Source: Fictibacillus fluitans
GTDB taxonomy: Bacteria > Bacillota > Bacilli > Bacillales > Fictibacillaceae
Length of the DNA stretch: 64,000 bases
NCBI RefSeq assembly: GCF_030418125.1
Contig: NZ_JAUHTR010000013.1
Span: 1-64,000, forward strand
Direction: 5' to 3'
Part shown: positions 48,878 through 57,154 of the stretch, piece by piece
How the letters are laid out: every line of letters begins with the position of its first letter
How positions within the stretch are numbered: the first letter of the stretch is position 1
Program-made: the position numbers and the translations under genes
The notes under the pieces: model-generated
Told to the model about the DNA's origin: nothing
Database searches by the model: none
The model's input: only the letters and a program-made list of their open reading frames with translations

Positions 48878-50104
48878 CTAGTTTTGTGGCTGAAGTGCTT
48901 CCTTGGTATATCTATTACTTGCATTCCATAACAGATATCCTTCAATGCCCAATTCTTTTCCGGCGCGGATTTGGTCTTTAACTTGCTGAGGGCCATATGT
49001 GACATGACCGTCCACCCATCTTGCAGTAAAGTCCTGATACCACGGGCGGATTTTTGCTGTATGTTTATTCTGTTTCTCCAATACTTTGTCCCTGTCGATC
49101 GCCGGCTGAAGGGCGCTCTTGATTAATTTATAGGGTTCTGCATCAGGAACTTTGATTCCATATTCCCCTGGTCCGTAATGAGATGGATACGTCATCGGGC
49201 TCATAACATCTACAGCCTGTGTCAATGACTCCCACTGCTGTCCGATTCCAGTATCGCCTTTTGCGCTCGTCGATACTCCAAATACATCCGCAGATACGTT
49301 GACTCCGTATGGTTTTAATTCTTTTTTGGCATAGGTTAAAAAGTCGTGAATGTTCTGTGCTTTTGACTTCTTGCTCGGGTTATCGAATTTCACTTCCCGG
49401 TCCACCTGAGCTCCGTTATCCGGAAAGCGGACATAATCGAACTGAATTTCATCAAAGCCCAACTTGGCGGCTTCCTTTGCAACAGAGGTAACATATGCCC
49501 AGTACTGCTCTTTATACGGATCAACCCAAGGGATGCCGTCGTTATAATACAGTCCGCCGGTTTTCTTTTTCATGGCAAATTCCGGCTTCTTTTTGGCCAT
49601 GTACGGGTCTTTAAAGGTTACGACCCTGGCGATGGTGTATATATTTTTATCTTTCATCACCTTTAGCCGCTGCTTTATGTTTTTGATGGGCGGATGCTGA
49701 TCAGAGCCATATGAATTAACTTGAGCAACGTTTGAATCATATGTAATTTCGCCGCTGTCGCCCTTTACATCCATTACAAGTGAGTTGAGCTCTGTATCAT
49801 CCACCAGCTTGGTCAGCTCATTAAACTTGCTGTCCATTCCTGCTGCTGCACCTGATATGTATACTCCTTTAACGGTTATGTCCTTTGGTTTGGGAGCAGG
49901 CTTTGGCTTTGGCGCTACTGCTTGCTTCTTCTCCTCCTTTTTTCCTTCTTGTGCCGTTTTTTCCTGTTCTGTTTTCTTGTTCTCTTTTTCTTTGGCAGTT
50001 TGCTTGCCTTTCTCGTCACCTGCTGCATCTTGCGCACTGCAGCCGGCAATCCCTCCGAATAAAAGCACGCTTGCGAGCGAGATGCTCGACCATACTGTTT
50101 TCAT
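48878..50104 (-). CDS. Lipoprotein with DUF4015 putative glycoside hydrolase domain
   Basis: The 408-aa protein has a lipoprotein signal (MKTVWSSISLASVLLFGGIAGC with Cys at the lipobox). A strongly charged Lys/Glu/Pro linker follows, then a DUF4015 domain of the glycoside-hydrolase-like TIM-barrel type. Typical pieces are KGVYISGAAAG, SLVMDVKGDSGEITYDS, IYTIARVVTFKDPYMAKKKPEFAM, GFDEIQFDYVRFPDNG, VNVSADVFGVSTSA, DVMSPMTYPSHYGPGEYG and IEGYLLWNASNRYT. Enzyme activity is unproven for this family, but Asp and Glu residues in FDEIQFDYVRFP are placed like catalytic ones. It is anchored on the outside of the membrane. The start follows GGAGGGTTTTGG. Confidence 0.88.
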   Translation of the reverse strand: MKTVWSSISLASVLLFGGIAGCSAQDAAGDEKGKQTAKEKENKKTEQEKTAQEGKKEEKKQAVAPKPKPAPKPKDITVKGVYISGAAAGMDSKFNELTKLVDDTELNSLVMDVKGDSGEITYDSNVAQVNSYGSDQHPPIKNIKQRLKVMKDKNIYTIARVVTFKDPYMAKKKPEFAMKKKTGGLYYNDGIPWVDPYKEQYWAYVTSVAKEAAKLGFDEIQFDYVRFPDNGAQVDREVKFDNPSKKSKAQNIHDFLTYAKKELKPYGVNVSADVFGVSTSAKGDTGIGQQWESLTQAVDVMSPMTYPSHYGPGEYGIKVPDAEPYKLIKSALQPAIDRDKVLEKQNKHTAKIRPWYQDFTARWVDGHVTYGPQQVKDQIRAGKELGIEGYLLWNASNRYTKEALQPQN

Positions 50105-50307
50105 CCAAAACCCTCCTGTGTTGTCGTTATCTTGCAGGACTTCCATTATAGTCTTCGAACTAAGTTTGCCATTACGTTGTGTCTATACCCTTTTTTTTCA
50201 TGATTAACCGTCATGCAAATGGTTTTGCACGGGAATAGTAAAGGTAAATAATCATTAGCCGCAGAAAATATTTTACTGAAGATCCTGCAGAAAAGGTTGG
50301 TGTATCT

Positions 50308-51666
50308 ATGGAAAAAGAAGAAGAGCTGCACCGTGGTTTAAAAAACCGGCACATTCAGTTAATCGCCATAGGAGGGGCCATTGGCACAGGTCTTTTTTTA
50401 GGTGCCGGAAAATCCATTCACCTGACGGGCCCGTCTATCATGCTCAACTATGCTCTGATTGGAATCATGCTTTTTTTCATGATGCGGGCATTGGGTGAAA
50501 TGCTGCTGTATAATCCTACTTCAGGTTCATTTACACATTTTGCTGAATCCTTTATTGGACCATGGGCCGGCTTTATTACCGGCTGGACGTATTGGTTCTG
50601 CTGGATTGTGACCGGAATGGCCGAAATTACAGCCGTCGGTCTGTACGTCAAATACTGGTTTCCTTCCATCCCCCAATGGCTGACTGCCCTTGCTGTGGTT
50701 CTTATCCTGCTGCTGATAAATATGTCGGCCGTTAAAGCTTTTGGTGAAATCGAGTTTTGGTTTGCCATCATTAAAATCATTACCATCATTGCACTGATTG
50801 TGATTGGCATTGTGCTCATTGTCATGGGGCATGAAAGCCATGGAACACAAGCCTCCTTTTCCAATCTGGTAAGCCACGGCGGATTTTTCCCTAATGGCGC
50901 TTCCGGTTTTGTTCTGGCCTTTCAGATGGCCCTTTTTGCCTTTGTCGGAGTTGAGCTCGTTGGAGTTACAGCCGGTGAAGCACAGGACCCGGACACCACG
51001 CTCCCAAGCGCGATCAACAACATTCCGGCCCGGATTCTTCTCTTTTATATCGGATCACTGATCGTCATTATGTCCATCTATCCGTGGAACAAAATCGACC
51101 CTGCGAGCAGCCCGTTTGTTTCTGTCTTCTCGCTGATCGGAATACCAGCTGCAGCGGGAGTCATTAATTTTGTAGTGATTACTTCTGCCATGTCATCCTG
51201 CAACAGTGGTTTATTCAGTACAGGACGAATGCTGTATACGCTCGCCAATGAAGGTAAAGCGCCGAAACGCCTGGCCTCTCTGAACGAAAAGAAAGTACCG
51301 GCAGCGGCATTGATTGTTTCTACCTTTTTCCTGTCATTTGGCGTTCTTCTTAACTACTTACTGCCTGAAGGAGTATTTATCCTGGTAACGAGCATTGCCA
51401 CCATTTGTTTTATTTGGGTGTGGGGCGTCATTCTTGTTTCTCATTTGCGCTTCAGAAAGCAAAAACCCGAAGAGGCAGCAAAAAGCAAATTCAAAATGCC
51501 TCTTTCTCCCTTTATCAATTGGGTTGTCCTCTTGTTTTTTGCTTTTGTTATCGTGGTGCTCGGATTTGCAAAAGATACCCGGATCGCCTTGTTTGTCACC
51601 CCTGTCTGGTTCATAATCCTTGCGGCTGCTTATCTGATAACAAAACGAAAAAGAAAAAGGAACTGA
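50308..51666 (+). CDS. Amino acid permease (APC family, CycA/AnsP-like)
   Basis: The 452-aa protein has twelve hydrophobic segments. It opens with the signature LHRGLKNRHIQLIAIGGAIGTGLFLGAGKSIHLTGPSI. Other family blocks are MMRALGEMLLYNPTSGSFTHFAESFIGPWAGFITGWTYWF and GVELVGVTAGEAQDPDTTLPSAIN. It imports an amino acid by proton symport. D-alanine/D-serine/glycine, proline or asparagine transporters all look alike here, so the substrate is left open. It is a single gene with a terminator at the end. Confidence 0.9.
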   Translation: MEKEEELHRGLKNRHIQLIAIGGAIGTGLFLGAGKSIHLTGPSIMLNYALIGIMLFFMMRALGEMLLYNPTSGSFTHFAESFIGPWAGFITGWTYWFCWIVTGMAEITAVGLYVKYWFPSIPQWLTALAVVLILLLINMSAVKAFGEIEFWFAIIKIITIIALIVIGIVLIVMGHESHGTQASFSNLVSHGGFFPNGASGFVLAFQMALFAFVGVELVGVTAGEAQDPDTTLPSAINNIPARILLFYIGSLIVIMSIYPWNKIDPASSPFVSVFSLIGIPAAAGVINFVVITSAMSSCNSGLFSTGRMLYTLANEGKAPKRLASLNEKKVPAAALIVSTFFLSFGVLLNYLLPEGVFILVTSIATICFIWVWGVILVSHLRFRKQKPEEAAKSKFKMPLSPFINWVVLLFFAFVIVVLGFAKDTRIALFVTPVWFIILAAAYLITKRKRKRN

Positions 51667-51688
51667 CATTACCAGTCAGTTCCTTTTC
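51660..51688. terminator. Terminator between permease and SDR genes
   Basis: GGAACTGAC pairs with GTCAGTTCC and is followed by TTTT. It lies between convergent genes. Confidence 0.8.
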
Positions 51689-51693
51689 ATGCA

Positions 51694-52452
51694 TTATCTT
51701 GTTCTTGAAACATAAGGATAAATCGGATCTTTCAATTGAAATTCATAAGTTTCTCCATCCACAATGCCAACGACTTTATCACTGTTATACAGATCGAGCA
51801 AAAAGTGGGCCATCTCTTTGGCGGTATGGAATTTTGGAAGATTGCCGCTGTATTCAAAATGATCCATATCCATCGACCGCTGGGCAAATTCGGTTTCAGT
51901 AGCAGCAGGGGCAAGCACTTTTGCTTTCAACTTTGAGCCTTTCCCTTTCAGCTCCTGGGCGAGCCCTTCGGTAAACGCGCTCACATAAAATTTGGTGGCA
52001 CAGTAGGTGACGGCATTGCCTACAATCGTATAGCCCCCGCCAGATGATATGTTGATCAGCTGGGTACCTTCTGCGTTTTCATAATCGGCCACGAATTTGG
52101 AGGACAAAATGGTCAGTGCTTCAATATTTAAATGAAGCATCGTTTGAATTTTATTTAAGTTCTGCTCTCCCACGCTGTCAAAGTTACCAAAGCCGGCGTT
52201 ATTGATAAACGTTTCAAGCTCATAACTTCCGAGTTCCTCATAAAACCGGTGGACATTTTCCGAATTGGCCAAATCAACGGTTTTAATGATGACTTCAAGG
52301 TCGGAATTGATCGTTTGGACTTCGCTTTTTAACTTTTCCAGCTCTTCCTGCCTTCGGGCGGCGACAATTAAATTCTTTCCTTTTTCTGCAAACGCAAGCG
52401 CGGTTTCATAACCGATCCCCGAGCTTGCTCCTGTAATGACGGTATATTTCAT
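51694..52452 (-). CDS. Short-chain dehydrogenase/reductase
   Basis: The 252-aa NAD(P)-dependent enzyme has the classical SDR pattern: TVITGASSGIGYETALAFAEKG for cofactor binding, FINNAGFG, catalytic Ser in INISSGGGYTIVG and the YxxxK motif in YCATKFYVSAFTEGLAQEL. Arg33-Arg34 (AARRQEEL) after the second strand suggests NADPH. The substrate is unknown. It stands alone, and its promoter region is shared with the divergent formate dehydrogenase leader. Confidence 0.9.
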   Translation of the reverse strand: MKYTVITGASSGIGYETALAFAEKGKNLIVAARRQEELEKLKSEVQTINSDLEVIIKTVDLANSENVHRFYEELGSYELETFINNAGFGNFDSVGEQNLNKIQTMLHLNIEALTILSSKFVADYENAEGTQLINISSGGGYTIVGNAVTYCATKFYVSAFTEGLAQELKGKGSKLKAKVLAPAATETEFAQRSMDMDHFEYSGNLPKFHTAKEMAHFLLDLYNSDKVVGIVDGETYEFQLKDPIYPYVSRTR

Positions 52453-52542
52453 AAAAACCTCCCGTATGAGTTGTTTTAAACTTTAATCATACTTTGTGTT
52501 CCCTAAAATGAGTGCCCTTAGCCATAGTTCCCAAAAAGTAAA

Positions 52543-52571
52543 TTTACCCCATCGCAAGAAAGTGGTATAAT
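52543..52571 (+). promoter_or_regulatory. Promoter of the formate dehydrogenase operon
   Basis: TTTACC (52543-52548) and TATAAT (52566-52571) lie 17 bases apart. Transcription would begin near 52578, leaving a leader of more than 170 bases. Confidence 0.65.
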
Positions 52572-52577
52572 CAAAAA

Positions 52578-52740
52578 TGGAAACGTTCATTGTTCTTTGG
52601 TAACGATCAGCTGCCAGAAGTTCATGACGTGCAATCACATAGCGGGATGGATCGCTGGTATCATTTATGCTTAGCTATTAACCCACTGTAAAGGAATTTG
52701 TGCTAATCAGCACAGGTTGTTTTATGGTGGGTTTTTTACG
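52578..52740 (+). ncRNA. Structured leader with terminator before formate dehydrogenase
   Basis: The leader contains complementary pieces (CAGCTGCCAG and CGCTGGTA region, 52608-52660). It ends in a terminator, AACCCAC (52680-52686) with GTGGGTT (52727-52733), an inner GTGC/GCAC stem, and TTTTTT. The ribosome-binding site and start follow within 20 bases. This is the layout of a riboswitch or attenuator. I do not recognise the class. A molybdenum-cofactor-type motif would make biological sense, but I cannot match its consensus. Confidence 0.5.
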
Positions 52741-52760
52741 TTTTTAAGGAGGAAATGAAA

Positions 52761-55718
52761 GTGGAAAATACGTTAACCGTACAAATCAACGGTGAAACAC
52801 AGCAAGTCAAAGAAGGAACAAGGGTGCTTGATCACCTTTTACAGCAGGGAGTCGAGCATCCCCATATATGTTATTCAGAAACGCTCGGGCCCATCCAGAC
52901 ATGTGACACATGCATGTGCGAGATTGATGGAAAAGTAATGAGAGCCTGTTCTACAGAAATTAAGGAAGGGATGAACATTCTTACCTCTTCACCAACCGCA
53001 AAAGAGGCGCAGAATGAAGCGATGGACCGCATCCTGGAAAATCACCTTCTTTACTGTACCGTTTGCGACAACAACAACGGCAACTGCAAGGTCCATAATA
53101 CCGCCGAGCTGATGGAGGTCGAGCATCAGGAACGGCCTTTCCGTGAAAAAGGCTATGAAGTGGACATGTCCCACCCGTTTTACCGCTATGACCCCAACCA
53201 GTGTATCCTTTGCGGAAAGTGCGTGGAAGTCTGTCAGGATCTGCAGGTCAATGAAACACTGACCATTGACTGGGAACGAAACATGCCCAGGGTCATCTGG
53301 GACAATGACAAATCGATCAATGAATCTTCGTGTGTTTCCTGTGGCCAGTGTGCCACCGTCTGCCCTTGCAACGCCTTGATGGAAAAATCCATGCTTGGTG
53401 AAGCAGGGTTCATGACAGGAATCAAACAGGATCTGCTTGACCCGATGGTCGACTTAATTAAGGAAGTAGAACCGGGCTATGGCAGTATCTTTGCCATTTC
53501 TGAAGTGGAAGCCGCCATGAGGGAAACACGCACGAAAAAAACCAAAACGGTCTGCACCTTCTGTGGCGTGGGCTGTTCATTTGAAGTTTGGACAAAAGGA
53601 AGAAAAATCTTAAAAATCGAACCAACTGAAGATGCTCCGGTTAACAGCATCTCCACCTGCATCAAAGGAAAATTCGGCTGGGATTTCGTGAACAGCGACC
53701 AGCGCCTGACACACCCGCTCATTCGTAAGGGCGATGAATTTGTTACGGCCACCTGGGATGAAGCACTGTCTGTCATCGGTGAAAAAATGGGCAGCATTAA
53801 ACAGCAGTATGGCAGCAATGCCTTTGGTTTTGTCAGTTCTTCAAAAACGACCAATGAAGAAGCTTACTTGATGCAAAAGCTTGCGCGTCAAATCTTTGAA
53901 ACCAACAATGTGGATAACTGTTCCCGCTATTGCCAGTCCCCTGCAACCGACGGATTGCTTTCAACCGTTGGCTACGGCGGAGATTCCGGTACCATCAAGG
54001 ACATTGAAAATGCAGGACTGGTCATCATCATCGGTGCCAATCCGACGGAAGGACATCCAGTTCTGGCTACCCGCGTAAAGCGGGCGAAGAAACTGCGCGG
54101 CCAAAAGCTGATCGTTTCTGATCTTCGCAAGCATGAAATGGCTGACCGTTCCGATTTATATCTCCATCCTAAACAAGGCTCAGACCTTGTATGGCTCGCG
54201 GCAGTGACCAAATATATCATTGACCAGGGATGGCACGATGAAGCGTTTATCAAAGAGCGGGTCAACCAGTATGACGAATATCTCGCGGTGCTTGAAAAAT
54301 ATACCCTCGACTATGCAGAAGAAGTAACAGGTCTATCCAAAGAACAGCTTATGGAAGCAGCAAGGATGATTCACGAAGCAGACGGCACATGCGTGCTTTG
54401 GGGAATGGGTGTCACTCAAAACATTGCCGGTTCCCATACATCAGCTGCGATCGCCAACCTTCTTTTGGCAACCGGAAACTTCGGACGTACCGGTGCTGGT
54501 GCTTATCCGCTGCGCGGACATAATAATGTCCAGGGATCGTGCGACATGGGTACCCTTCCGCAATGGCTTCCAGGCAACCAGAGACTGACCGATGACGCGG
54601 CACGTGCTGTTTTTGAAGAAGCATACGGTGTTTCCATTTCACCTGATGCCGGTCTCACCAACATTGAAATGCTTCAGGAAGTGGAAAAAGGCCGTTTGAA
54701 AGCCATGTACCTGATGGGCGAAGACATGGCTTGGGTGGATTCAAACTCTAACCATGTTCATGAAATGCTGAGCAAGCTCGACTTTTTTGTCGTACAGGAC
54801 GTATTCTTTACCAAAACGGCCCAATTTGCGGATGTCGTTCTTCCGGCTTCGCCATCTCTTGAAAAGGATGGAACCTTTACGAACACCGAACGCCGCGTTC
54901 AGCGGTTGTACCAGGCGCTTGAGCCTCTGGAAGAATCCAAGCCTGACTGGTGGATCATCCAGCAGGTCGCCAGAACGATGGGCGCTGACTGGAACTATTC
55001 TCACCCAAGTGAAATCATGGATGAGATCGCAAGCCTTGCTCCTATTTTTGCCGGAGTTTCATATGACCGGCTCGAAGGATGGAGCAGCCTGATCTGGCCG
55101 GTCCAAAAGGACGGAAGCGATGAGCCTCTTCTCTATACCGGGCGCTTCAACTTCCCCGACGATAAGGCGCGTTTCTCTCTTGTCGACTATGTCCAGCCTG
55201 TTGATTTTGAAAAAGAATTCGATTTAATCTTGAACAACGGCCGACTGCTCGAACATTTCCATGAAGGAAACATGACGAATAAATCAAAGGGTATTCAATA
55301 CAAGCTGCCGGAAGTATTTGTGGAGGTTTCACCCGAGCTTGCGCGTGAACGCGGCATGCAGGACGGATCCACCGTCCGTTTGATATCTCCTTACGGATTC
55401 ATTAAATTGCGTTCCATCGTCACAGACCGGGTGCAAGGCAATGAATTGTATGTTCCGATGCATTCTGTCAGCCATGAAAATGCCATCAACATTCTGACCG
55501 GCAGTGTCGGTGACGTCAGGACCCAGACTCCGGCATACAAACAGACGAAGGTGCGCATGGAAGTAATCAACGTCAAAGGACGGACTCCGCTTCCCATGTA
55601 CAATCCGCGTTATGCTGAACGCAATCCGCAAGCCGGGGTTCAGGTTGAACGCAAATGGGCACGTGCTGACTATGAACCTATTGCGGATGTCAATCTACCT
55701 GTGGGAGGTCTGAAATAA
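52761..55718 (+). CDS. yjgC: Molybdopterin formate dehydrogenase alpha subunit, YjgC type
   Basis: The 985-aa protein has the same size and layout as B. subtilis YjgC. A 2Fe-2S ferredoxin domain (Cys in HICYSETLGPIQTCDTCMC) is followed by a His-Cys3 cluster site (NHLLYCTVCDNNNGNC). Two 4Fe-4S sites come next (CILCGKCVEVC and CVSCGQCATVC), then the molybdopterin core starting with CTFCGVGCSF. The Mo-ligand region reads DNCSRYCQSP, a Cys followed by Gln, where E. coli formate dehydrogenase H has selenocysteine-His. PLRGHNNVQGSCDMG keeps the active-site Arg. The GTG at 52761 lies eight bases after GGAGG, while the earlier ATG is too close. The enzyme is cytoplasmic. Confidence 0.93.
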   Translation: MENTLTVQINGETQQVKEGTRVLDHLLQQGVEHPHICYSETLGPIQTCDTCMCEIDGKVMRACSTEIKEGMNILTSSPTAKEAQNEAMDRILENHLLYCTVCDNNNGNCKVHNTAELMEVEHQERPFREKGYEVDMSHPFYRYDPNQCILCGKCVEVCQDLQVNETLTIDWERNMPRVIWDNDKSINESSCVSCGQCATVCPCNALMEKSMLGEAGFMTGIKQDLLDPMVDLIKEVEPGYGSIFAISEVEAAMRETRTKKTKTVCTFCGVGCSFEVWTKGRKILKIEPTEDAPVNSISTCIKGKFGWDFVNSDQRLTHPLIRKGDEFVTATWDEALSVIGEKMGSIKQQYGSNAFGFVSSSKTTNEEAYLMQKLARQIFETNNVDNCSRYCQSPATDGLLSTVGYGGDSGTIKDIENAGLVIIIGANPTEGHPVLATRVKRAKKLRGQKLIVSDLRKHEMADRSDLYLHPKQGSDLVWLAAVTKYIIDQGWHDEAFIKERVNQYDEYLAVLEKYTLDYAEEVTGLSKEQLMEAARMIHEADGTCVLWGMGVTQNIAGSHTSAAIANLLLATGNFGRTGAGAYPLRGHNNVQGSCDMGTLPQWLPGNQRLTDDAARAVFEEAYGVSISPDAGLTNIEMLQEVEKGRLKAMYLMGEDMAWVDSNSNHVHEMLSKLDFFVVQDVFFTKTAQFADVVLPASPSLEKDGTFTNTERRVQRLYQALEPLEESKPDWWIIQQVARTMGADWNYSHPSEIMDEIASLAPIFAGVSYDRLEGWSSLIWPVQKDGSDEPLLYTGRFNFPDDKARFSLVDYVQPVDFEKEFDLILNNGRLLEHFHEGNMTNKSKGIQYKLPEVFVEVSPELARERGMQDGSTVRLISPYGFIKLRSIVTDRVQGNELYVPMHSVSHENAINILTGSVGDVRTQTPAYKQTKVRMEVINVKGRTPLPMYNPRYAERNPQAGVQVERKWARADYEPIADVNLPVGGLK

Positions 55719-56197
55719 TGGCACAGCCGATTACGAAAATTGTACATCCGGCCCGTACGGAAAAAGAACTGCAGGAACAAAGTTTGGAAGCAATCCTGAC
55801 GGACCTGGCCAAAAGCGGAGACGGAATCCGGGAAATGATCAGGCTGTTAAATGAACTGCACGAAAGCGGGATCCTCGGATCAGTAAACGGTTTGGTTGAA
55901 GCAAAAGAAAAAGTGGCGGGCATTGCTGTGGAGCAGCTGCTCCGCCCGCAGATTACCAATGCCATCAATAACATGATGGCCGCTGCCGGTGCCTTGTCAG
56001 AAACCAATCCGGACATGACCAAAAAGCTGATGGGTGCCTTGGGCAGCGGGCTGGAGAAAGCGGAAAAAGGACTCGCGGCCGACGAAAAAGTAGGCATATT
56101 TGATTTGCTGAAGGCACTGAAGGATCCTGACATCAACCGGGCCATCGGCTTTGGCCTTAACCTTTTAAAAGGGGTCGGCCAAGGTTTGAAAGAGTAA
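55718..56197 (+). CDS. yjgD: DUF1641 protein, partner of formate dehydrogenase
   Basis: The 159-aa helical protein is of the DUF1641 (YjgD) family, usually encoded right after YjgC-type dehydrogenases. It has LEAILTDLAKSGDGIREMIRLLNELHESGIL and ends GFGLNLLKGVGQGLKE. Its role is not firmly known and may be to bridge the enzyme to an electron acceptor. It starts inside the stop of the dehydrogenase gene (TAATG), so the two are made together. Confidence 0.9.
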   Translation: MAQPITKIVHPARTEKELQEQSLEAILTDLAKSGDGIREMIRLLNELHESGILGSVNGLVEAKEKVAGIAVEQLLRPQITNAINNMMAAAGALSETNPDMTKKLMGALGSGLEKAEKGLAADEKVGIFDLLKALKDPDINRAIGFGLNLLKGVGQGLKE

Positions 56198-56198
56198 C

Positions 56199-56603
56199 AT
56201 GAAAAACGTGATAGAATGGAAAACTCTGAGTAAAGGGTTTCAATATCTATTAAATCTTTCGCTTGTCCTTCTGGCTCTCGTTTTGCTGTTTTTCCTGTTC
56301 CGCGAGCTTTTCTATATCATCAGTGATGCCCTGCTTCATCAGACCAACGTGCATGTTATACTGGGAAAAGTATTGGTTTTCTTCCTCTACTTTGCCTTTA
56401 TATCGATGATCGTGAAATATTTTAGTGAGAGCCACCATTTTCCTCTTGGCTACCTTTTATACATCGGCATCACAGCAAGCGTACGATTCATTATTGTGAA
56501 CAACCAGAATCCGCAGGAAAACTTCTGGCTGTCGCTCGTCATCCTTGTGCTGACATTCAGTTACCTGCTGATGATGCGCAAAGGAAAACCTTTCGGCGGT
56601 TAA
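56199..56603 (+). CDS. PsiE-family membrane protein
   Basis: The 134-aa protein has four hydrophobic segments and the phosphate-starvation-inducible PsiE pattern (LLFFLFRELFYIISDALL, VLVFFLYFAFISMIVKYFSESHHFPLGYLLYIGITASVRFIIV). The function of PsiE is unknown. The ATG follows the stop of yjgD by one base, so it is part of the dehydrogenase operon and may help tie it to the membrane. Confidence 0.85.
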   Translation: MKNVIEWKTLSKGFQYLLNLSLVLLALVLLFFLFRELFYIISDALLHQTNVHVILGKVLVFFLYFAFISMIVKYFSESHHFPLGYLLYIGITASVRFIIVNNQNPQENFWLSLVILVLTFSYLLMMRKGKPFGG

Positions 56604-56616
56604 AGGAGATGAAACA

Positions 56617-56976
56617 ATGAGCAGAAACACGGAGCATCAATTCAGCATGCTGGTGCGGGAAATTCGAAAGGAATTTGTCGGCAACGGACCGAAAGAGATC
56701 ACCTCCCGCTTTATCGGTACATGGGCGGTAAGTGAAATGAAAGGCAATCTGACCAACATCGAAAAATTCATGCTGAATTCCAAAGAGGGAGAAAAAATGG
56801 TCCATGAAGCACGGACCGAATTTGTGAAAAAAATTTACAATGACCCGGGCGTTCGCAAGAGGTTTGAAGACCTGATTGGCGCCAATATTGAACGTATCTT
56901 TTCAGATATTGACATTGAATCCGACATCGCCATGACCGTTTTTGTCTTTGATAAGCCACTGCCCTCCAAAGAATAG
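56617..56976 (+). CDS. DUF2294 (MpsC-like) protein
   Basis: The 119-aa soluble protein belongs to the DUF2294 family, one member of which (MpsC) is tied to a Na+-dependent membrane potential system in Staphylococcus. It shows LVREIRKEFVGNGPKEITSRFIGTWAVSEMKG, TNIEKFML and ARTEFVKKIYNDPGVRKRFEDLIG. It begins 13 bases after the psiE-type gene with AAAGGAGATG as ribosome-binding site and closes the operon. Confidence 0.85.
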   Translation: MSRNTEHQFSMLVREIRKEFVGNGPKEITSRFIGTWAVSEMKGNLTNIEKFMLNSKEGEKMVHEARTEFVKKIYNDPGVRKRFEDLIGANIERIFSDIDIESDIAMTVFVFDKPLPSKE

Positions 56977-56993
56977 TCGTCGTATTGTGGAAT

Positions 56994-57093
56994 ACCCGCC
57001 ATTCTGGATGGAATACCGGCGGAAGTAACCGATTTACCCGCCAAAACTTGCATTTACCCGCCATTATCAAAGGGTTACCCGCCAAAAGCGGGT
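56994..57093. repeat. Intergenic array of five 20-21-bp repeats
   Basis: ACCCGCC or ACCGGCG begins at 56994, 57015, 57036, 57056 and 57077, giving a period of 21, 21, 20 and 21. Read on the minus strand the unit is GGCGGGTAAAT plus variable bases, similar to the GGCCAGTAAAT unit of the array at 3569-3673. It lies just after the DUF2294 gene. Confidence 0.75.
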
Positions 57094-57122
57094 TATGTTA
57101 ACTAATCTTATAAACTACTGAA

Positions 57123-57154
57123 AGAACGGATGCCTGGTGGCATCCGTTCTTTTT
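57123..57154. terminator. Bidirectional terminator
   Basis: AGAACGGATGCC and GGCATCCGTTCT pair perfectly around TGGT, with T and A runs on the two sides. It lies between the formate dehydrogenase operon and the convergent mannanase gene. Confidence 0.9.
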
